Positions 58,371 through 64,000 of a stretch of DNA of 64,000 nt are shown in pieces. Position 1 is the first letter of the stretch, and each line of letters starts with the position of its first letter. The position numbers and the translations under genes are program-made. The stretch lies in NCBI RefSeq assembly GCF_910594005.1, contig NC_057825.1, positions 47,957,037-48,021,036 on the forward strand, written 5' to 3'. This DNA comes from Cervus elaphus. Its lineage: Eukaryota; Chordata; Mammalia; Artiodactyla; Cervidae. The notes under the pieces are model-generated. The model was not told the DNA's origin. It did not search any database and worked only from the letters and a program-made list of their open reading frames with translations.

Positions 58371-58852
58371 ATGGAGAAAATGCAAGAATCAACTAACAAA
58401 GACCTAGAAGAATTAAAGAATAAACATACAGAGACAAACAAGACAATTATTGGAATTAAAAATACTCTAGATGGAATCATTAGCAGAATATCTAAAGCAG
58501 AAGAATAAATCAGTAAGCTGGAAGATAAAATGGTGGAAATAACTTCTGAAGAGAAAAATAAAGTAAAAAGAATGAGAAAAACTGAGGCTAGTCTCAGAGA
58601 CCTCTGGGACAACATCAAATGCACCAACATTTGAATTATAGGGGTATCAGAAGAAACAGAGAAAAAGAAAGGGTATGAGAAAAATTTTGAAGAGATTAAA
58701 GCTGAAAATTTACTCAACATGGAAAAGGAAATAGTCAATCAAGTCCAAGAGGCACAAAGAGCCCCGTACACAATAAACCCAAGGAGAAACACACCAAGAC
58801 ACATACTAATCAAAGTAACAAAGACTAAACAAAAACCAACAAAGACTAAACT
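58371..58852 (+). pseudogene. L1 ORF1 remnant
   Basis: L1 ORF1 encodes the RNA-binding chaperone of the L1 particle. Here it starts MEKMQESTNKDLEELKNKH at 58371 and reads the coiled-coil region (TLDGIISRISKAEE) to a stop at codon 46 (58506-58508). Past that stop the frame continues ISKLEDKMVEITSEEK and meets a second stop where 'aacattcgaat' of the family has become 'aacatttgaat'. Both stops replace CGA Arg codons, a CpG decay pattern. The homology ends at about 58852, where the deletion joins ORF2. Confidence 0.85.
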
Positions 58853-59470
58853 GGACAGCTACTTGTAAAAGAATGAAATTAGAAAACTTCCTAACACCAT
58901 ACATGAAGATAAACTCAAAATGGATAAAGACCTAAATGTGAGACCAAAAAATGTAAAACTCTTAGAGGAAAACATAGGCAGAACACTGAATGACAAAAAT
59001 CAAAGCAAGATCCTCTGTGACCCACCTCCTAGAGTAATGAAATTAAAAATAAAAGTAAACAAGTGGGACCTGATTAAACTTACAAGCTTTTGCACAGCAA
59101 AGGAAACTATAAGCAAGGTGAAAAGACAACCCTCAGAATGGGAGAAGATAATAGCATTATTTTCAATGAAACAACTGACAAAAGGTTAACTTCCAAAATA
59201 TATAAGCAGCTCATACAACTCAATGCCAGAGAAATCCAATCTAAAAGTGGGGAAAAGGCCTAAACAGGCATTTCTCCAAAGAAGACATACAGATGGCTAA
59301 CAAACACATGAAAAGATGCTCAACATTGCTCATTATTAGAGAAATGCAAATCAAAACCACAGTGAGATATCACCTCACACCGGTCAGAATGGCCATCATC
59401 AAAAAGTCTAGAGAGGATATGAAGAGGGTATGGAGAAAAGGAAACACTCTTGCACTGTTGGTGGGGATGT
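58853..59470 (+). pseudogene. L1 ORF2 C-terminal remnant
   Basis: The best frame is 58920-59189 (MDKDLNVRPKNVKLLEENIG, LNDKNQSKILCDPPPRVMK, LIKLTSFCTAKETISKVKRQ), the ORF2 C-terminal region after the RT domain. It continues in decayed form to the BovB junction ('gagatatcacctcacaccgg', 'aatggccatcatcaaaaagt'). EN and RT are deleted. Confidence 0.85.
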
Positions 59471-59492
59471 AAATTGATAGAGCCACTATGGA

Positions 59493-59993
59493 AGGAAAAT
59501 GTATCTTTCCATAGTGGCTATATCAATTTGTCAACAAAGGTCTATCTAGTCAAAGCTATGGTTTTTCCAGTAGTCATATATGGATGTTAGAGTTGGACTA
59601 CAAAGAAAGCTGAGTGCAGAAGAATTGATGCTTTTGAACCGTGGTGTTGGAGAAGACTCTTGAGAGTTCCTTGGACTGCAAGGAGATCCAACCAGCCCAT
59701 CCTAAAGGAAATCAGTCCTGAATATTCATTGGAAGGCCTGATGCTGAAGCTGAAACTCCAATACTTTGGCCATCTGATGCAAAGAACTGACTCATTGGAG
59801 AAGACCCTGAGGCTGGGAAAGATTGAAGGCAGGAGAGGGGGATGACAAAAGATGAGATGGTTGGATGGCATCACTGACTCAATGGACTTGAGTTGAGTAA
59901 ACTCTGGGAGTTGCTGATGGACAGGGAGGCCTGGTGTGCTACAGTCCATGGGGTCGCAGAGTCAGATATGACTGAGTGACTGAAAGGAACTGA
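59493..59993 (+). mobile_element. BovB 3' end in L1, with a fold-back copy of the target at its 5' junction
   Basis: BovB sequence (59531-59993, 'tcaacaaaggtctatctagt' to 'gactgaaaggaactga') interrupts L1 ORF2. The 8-bp TSD 'actatgga' is at 59485-59492 and 59994-60001. Between the left TSD and BovB, 59507-59529 is an inverted copy of L1 target sequence 59471-59493, 22 of 23 bases pairing. The 61-codon frame 59660-59845 is the RT C-terminal tail. Confidence 0.9.
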
Positions 59994-60001
59994 ACTATGG
60001 A

Positions 60002-60695
60002 TGATGGTATGGAGATTCCTTAGAAAACTAGGAATAAGACCACCATATGACCAGTCGTAGGGATATACACTGAGATAACCAAAACTGAAAAAGACACATG
60101 TATGTCATTTTTCACTGCAGCACTGTTTACAATAGCTAGAACATGGAAGCAACCTAGATGTCCATTGACAGGTGAATGGATAAAGAAATTGTGGTACATA
60201 TACACAATGGAATATTACTCAGCCATAAAATGGAACATATATGAGTCAGTTCTGATGAGGTGGATGAACCTAGAACCTATTATACAGAGTGAAGTGAGTC
60301 TGAAAGAGAAAGATAAATATTGTATTCTAACACACATATACGGAATCTAGAAAAATGATACTGAAGAACTTATTTATAGGGCAGCAGTGGAGAAACAGAC
60401 ATAGACTTATGGACATGGGGAGAGGGGAGGAGAGAGTGAGATGTATGGAAATGATAACGTGGAAACTCACATTACCATATGTAAAATAGATAGACAATGG
60501 GAATTTTCTGTATGGCTCAGAAAACTCAAAATGTGGCTCTGTATCAACCTTGAGGGATGGGATGGGGAGGGAAATGGGAGGGAGGTTCAAAAGCGAGGGG
60601 ATATATGTATACCTGTGGCTGATTCATGTTGAGGCTTGACAGAAAACAAAAAAAATTCTATAAAGCAATTATCCTTCAATAAAAAATGAATTAAA
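60002..60695 (+). mobile_element. L1_BT ORF2 end and 3' UTR
   Basis: 'ccaaaactgaaaaagacaca', 'gcaacctagatgtccattga', 'aatattactcagccataaaa' (ORF2 end), then the G-rich 3' UTR ('gagggatgggatggggaggg', about 60552) and the terminal 'ccttcaataaaaaatgaat' with polyadenylation signal and A-rich tail. Confidence 0.88.
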
Positions 60696-60799
60696 AAAAT
60701 AAACAATTGGGCTATACATAAAACATGAATATCCTTTTTATTTTAGCATCCCCATTCATTATCTATCAAAGTGGCCTGATGACAGTGAATAAAAATTAT

Positions 60800-60850
60800 G
60801 ATATTTTACAAAATAAAATTGTTTTGATATTTTACAAAATAAAATTGTTT
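60800..60850. repeat. Short tandem duplication
   Basis: The 25-base unit beginning 'gatattttacaaaataaaat' occurs twice (60800-60824 and 60826-60850) with one T between them. Confidence 0.95.
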
Positions 60851-61075
60851 ATGTATAAAAGATTCTTTGCTGATTACTATTTGCCTGAACATTTATGTTG
60901 AAACTGGTGTTGAATGAAATCTTTCAGTATTTCTATCATCCCTATTTTACTATCTGTCATAGACAGAATTCAGATGATATTTTCTGTTTGCAAATTATGG
61001 AGTACAGTTAAGAATTGTAGAATAATAGTTCCCCAAACGAGGCCTGAAGTTTTGGTTAAAAGTTCATGTGACAAT

Positions 61076-62311
61076 CAATCAGTTTAGTCACTCAGTCGTG
61101 TCCGATTGTTTGCGACCCCATGAACTACAGCACGCCAGGCTTCCCTGTCCATCACCAACTCCCGGAGTCCACCCAACCCATGTCCATTGTGTTGGTGATG
61201 CCATCCAGCCATCTCATCTTTTGTCATCCCCTTCTCCTCCTGCCCTCAATCTTTCCCAGCATCAAGGTCTTTTCCAATGAGTCAGCTCTTCGCATCAGGT
61301 GGCCAAAGTATTGGAGTTTCTGCTTCAACATCAGTCCTTCCAATGAACACCCAGGACTGATCTCCTTTAGGATGGACTGGTTGGATCTCCTTGTAGTCCA
61401 AGGGACTCTCAAGAGTCTTCTCCAACACCACAGTTCAAAAGCATCAATTCTTCGGCACTCAGCTGTCTTTATAGTCCAACTCTCACATCTATACATGACC
61501 ACTGGAAAAACCATAGCTTTGACTAGATGGACCTTTGTTGGCAAAGTAATGTCTCTGCTTTTAAATATACTGTCTAGGTTGGTCATAACTTTCCTTCCAA
61601 GGAGTAAGCATCTTTTAATTTCATGGCTGCAGTAACCATCTGCAGTGATTTTGGAGCCCCCCAAAATAAAGTCAGCCACTGTTTCCATTGTTTCCCCATC
61701 TATTTGCCATGAAGTGATGGGACCAGATGCCATGATCTTAGTTTTCTGAATGTTGAGCTTTAAGCCAGCTTTTGAACTCTCCTCTTTCACTTTCATTCAG
61801 AGCCTTTTTAGTTCTTCTTCACTTTCTGTCATAAGGGTGGTATCATCTTCATATCTGAGGCTATTGATATTTCTCCTGGTAATCTTGATTCCAGCTTGTG
61901 CTTCCTCCAGCCCAGCGTTTCTCATGATGTACTCTGCATATAAGTTAAATAAGTAGGGTGACAATATACAGCCTTGACGTACTCTTTTTCCTATTTGGAA
62001 CCAGTCTGTTGTTCCATGGCCAGTTCTAACTGTTGCTTCCTGACCTGCATACAGGTTTCTCAAGAGGCAGGTCAGGTGGTTTGGTATTCCCATCTCTTTC
62101 AAAATTTTCCACAGTTTATTGTGATCCACACAGTCAAAGGCTTTGACATAGTCAATAAAGCAGAAATAGCTGTTTTTCTGGAACTCACTTACTTTTTTCG
62201 ATGATCCAGCAGATGTTGGCAATTTGATCTCTGGTTCCTCTGCCTTTTCTAAAATCAGCTTGAACATCTGGAAGTTCATGGTTCGCGTATTGCTGAAGCC
62301 TGGCTTGGAGA
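61076..62311 (-). mobile_element. BovB LINE, antisense, 1.24 kb, with TSD
   Basis: A perfect 10-bp TSD 'atgtgacaat' (61066-61075 and 62312-62321). The 3' end is at 61076 ('caatcagtttagtcactcag' side) and the truncation is in the RT domain. The RT C-terminal half is nearly continuous and is listed separately. Low divergence, probably a young copy. Confidence 0.95.
61224..62310 (-). pseudogene. BovB RT, C-terminal half remnant
   Basis: Two abutting minus frames cover about 360 codons. 62310-61797 has YFCFIDYVKAFDCVDHNKL (motif A), RVRQGCILSPYLFNLYAEYI (motif B) and NSLRYEDDTTLM (motif C, YADD changed to YEDD). 61796-61224 has GLKLNIQKTKIMASGPITS, CESWTIKTAECRRIDAFELW and CWRRLLRVPWTTRRS. A frame break at about 61797 separates them. 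The open frame's first 18 codons upstream of 62310 are flanking DNA. The two kept Asp residues would be the catalytic pair, but EN and the fingers region are absent. Confidence 0.9.
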
Positions 62312-62321
62312 ATGTGACAAT

Positions 62322-63972
62322 AACCAAGAAAAAAATTAAAAAATAAAAAATCTTACTAAATGCCACCAGAAACAGACCTGGCAGTTTATAATTGAAGAAA
62401 ATGCTCCCTATCCTAGAAGCATCTTTGTGAAACTCATTCTAGGAAAGACAAATTTAATATCTGTTATCTAATTCCTCAGCATATTAGAATCAGGAAAATA
62501 GTAGGAGGAAATTGACTGGTATCTGGAGATACAGAATATTGAGACGTGACAGCCTAGAAGCCCGGAAATGCACACTGCCCTGGGACAATTTATAGGAAGA
62601 TAAAATTGTCTCATAAACCCTTATAGCTCCTGGGACTATCACTGTATTAAAGTGAGACAGCCGAATAACAAATGTTAGTGTTTGATGATGAGATGTCAAA
62701 ACAAGATAAATTATACTTCTAAGAAAAATGACAACTTGAGGGCAAGCATTTAAATCCTTTCTTTCTACATACTGACTGATAGAGACAAAGGAATATATTA
62801 CAATGAATAAACTCTCAAAGTAGTTTTTAAAATGAAACCAAATTCTAAACACAGAATCTGCTTTAAGCAGTTTATTCTAGTCTTAGCTTCAATGAGGCCA
62901 AATGGAAGAAGACATTGAACTGACTCCCAGCCTCCAATTGTATTACGGTGTTTCTGGGTGGTAGGAAATCAATAGCAGAGACTATGGTAGAGCTCCATTA
63001 CAATCATTCATTTCAGAGGTCAGGGTAAGCCACTGGACAAAAGGAGATCCCTCATTCTGGATCTCTTTTTTCTGCTCAAAAATCAATATCAATGGAAAAC
63101 CCAAGGACAAATCTAGCAATATCAAATAGAATGAGGTTAATTTCTCTGTGGCTGTAAGTTTAATAACAAAGAAAAGTTCCATTTTAAATGGGGCATAAAA
63201 TCAAGACCAAACAACTAAAAGAGTAGGGGAAAAAACGAAAATCTGATTCAATGGCTTTGAGAAGCAAAAGAAAACAAAAATGAGTCTGGATATATATGCA
63301 AACTTAGTTCATAGACCACAGCACTGAATCTGAATAGAAATTTTAAGACCAAATGCCAGAATATGGAGCAAATATCAGACATAGACTATGAAAGGCTTAT
63401 TCCTTTTAAGATCAATACATCAAGTAATCCCCAACTTTAAGAAACATTTAAGTACCATTTTCCCTAAACATTTGCTATAGAAAAATTTGATAGGATAAGT
63501 AATTTATACATACATATATACCATCTGTATAGAATAGATTAGGTTGCTTTGAAAGACTGATATCAAGGTATGACAAAGATCTAGATTTTATAAGCAAAAT
63601 AGTTATAATAATGACTGGTGCCATATACTATTTTATACTAATGATGTAAATGATGATTTTTCATTTAAACATTAGTGTTATGGAATCTAATTTGATACAA
63701 AAATGAGGAAAAATCAGTAGTAATTGGTATCATCTCTGAAGAAAGTTGTAACTTCTGAAGAAAAGTCATAGTGTAAGCTTACTAATAAAATATCTCAATA
63801 AACATTAAGTTTATTTTAAAATAGTGAAAGTTTCCTACATAAAATCAGAGTGAAGTATGAATACTAAGACGGCAATAATGTTTATAAGCATATTCATATT
63901 GCAGTGTTATGAATTAACTTGAAAAATTTGAATAAGAACACTGGATGAAATATTCTAATTTCAATAAAAATT
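62322..63972. other. No gene seen; 1.65 kb of unique sequence
   Basis: AT-rich. A 120-codon minus frame (62490-62852) and a 66-codon minus frame (62982-63182) show no recognised similarity and no conserved-looking composition. Confidence 0.5.
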
Positions 63973-64000
63973 TGCAATGAAGGAGACCTGGACTAGATCC
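63973..64000 (+). mobile_element. Possible SINE piece cut by the window end
   Basis: 'tttgcaatgaaggagacctg' then 'gactagatcc' resembles the Bov-tA segment 'cctgcaatgcaggagacctg'. Too short to be sure. Confidence 0.4.

Larger units (their letters stand above)
53938..60695 (+). mobile_element. Ruminant L1 (L1_BT type), internally deleted, with nested insertions
   Basis: Parts in order: 5' UTR 53938-54474, an antisense LTR, 5' UTR 54832-55821, an MLT1/BovB block (55822-57342), 5' UTR 57343-58370 ('gagaactaaccctagggagt'), ORF1 from 58371, then a jump at about 58852 into the C-terminal part of ORF2 ('ggacagctacttgtaaaaga'). ORF2 and the 3' UTR continue to 'ccttcaataaaaaatgaatt' near 60690, interrupted by a BovB. 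EN and most of RT are missing. The long GC-rich 5' UTR is typical of ruminant L1. No TSD was recognised at the outer ends. Confidence 0.85.

Noticed and set aside
60102..60350. 82-codon frame with plausible protein-like sequence
   Set aside because: It is the C-terminal end of L1 ORF2 (NIYES, MEYYSAIKWN region), not a separate gene.
8852..62311. Regularly recurring near-identical segments suggesting a CRISPR-like or satellite array
   Set aside because: They are dispersed BovB/SINE 3' ends in both orientations at irregular spacing, with individual TSDs.
62490..62852. 120-codon minus-strand frame in unique sequence
   Set aside because: No recognisable domain and AT-rich, low-complexity hydrophobic composition; nothing supports translation.

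Overview
The window is gene-poor, AT-rich mammalian DNA from a pecoran ruminant, most likely a bovid. The evidence is the repeat set: many copies of the RTE-type LINE BovB, the SINEs that borrow its 3' end (Bov-tA and the dimeric Bov-A2), and a ruminant L1 (L1_BT type). Older mammal-wide repeats (MIR, L2, MLT1, MER5A, old L1) lie between them. I cannot name the species. I see no intact host protein-coding gene, no exon I can defend, no functional RNA gene and no CRISPR array. Every longer open frame that resembles a known protein belongs to a BovB or L1 reverse-transcriptase gene, and all of these are broken. The one host-gene-derived feature is a processed pseudogene of EI24, a multispanning ER membrane protein, at about 20010-21806.

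Layout. 1-8.8 kb: mostly unique sequence with short SINE, MIR and L2 pieces, BovB ends, a scrambled BovB mosaic (1431-2272) and an LTR (2440-2836). 8.85-11.6 kb: an antisense BovB whose body is interrupted by a solo LTR. 12.5-12.9 kb: another LTR. 14.4-16.8 kb: a clean 2.4 kb antisense BovB with an 11-bp target-site duplication (TSD). 16.8-20.0 kb: old L1 pieces, split by a microsatellite, SINEs and an LTR. 20.0-21.8 kb: the EI24 pseudogene. 22.2-31.6 kb: BovB-rich, including the longest copy (24149-27059) and a 5'-inverted copy (29232-31524), each inserted into an MLT1 LTR. 31.6-41.4 kb: mainly unique sequence with BovB 3' ends, two LTR-like repeats and a SINE pair. 41.4-46.5 kb: a BovB carrying a SINE, and a three-level nest (MIR, MER5A, BovB). 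48.7-51.6 kb: a second 5'-inverted BovB that has lost its 3' end. 52.9-60.7 kb: an old inverted L1 followed by L1_BT sequence containing an LTR, an MLT1/BovB block and a further BovB. 61.1-62.3 kb: an antisense BovB. The remainder is unannotated.

How the parts relate. BovB encoded an apurinic-type endonuclease (EN) plus reverse transcriptase (RT). By my own coordinate sum it makes up about a third of the window. The SINEs share its 3' tail and are understood to have been mobilised by its enzyme. Nesting and TSDs give a relative history: MIR, L2 and old L1, then MER5A and MLT1, then BovB, L1_BT and LTRs, with SINEs landing in several of them. I found no convincing new biological system. The best leads are structural: two twin-priming-like BovB inversions, a BovB insertion with a fold-back copy of its target at the 5' junction, an old MLT1 lying inside a younger L1, and a few unassigned segments. 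TSDs, nesting and frame breaks are read directly from the sequence. Family names come from memory of consensus sequences and were not searched.
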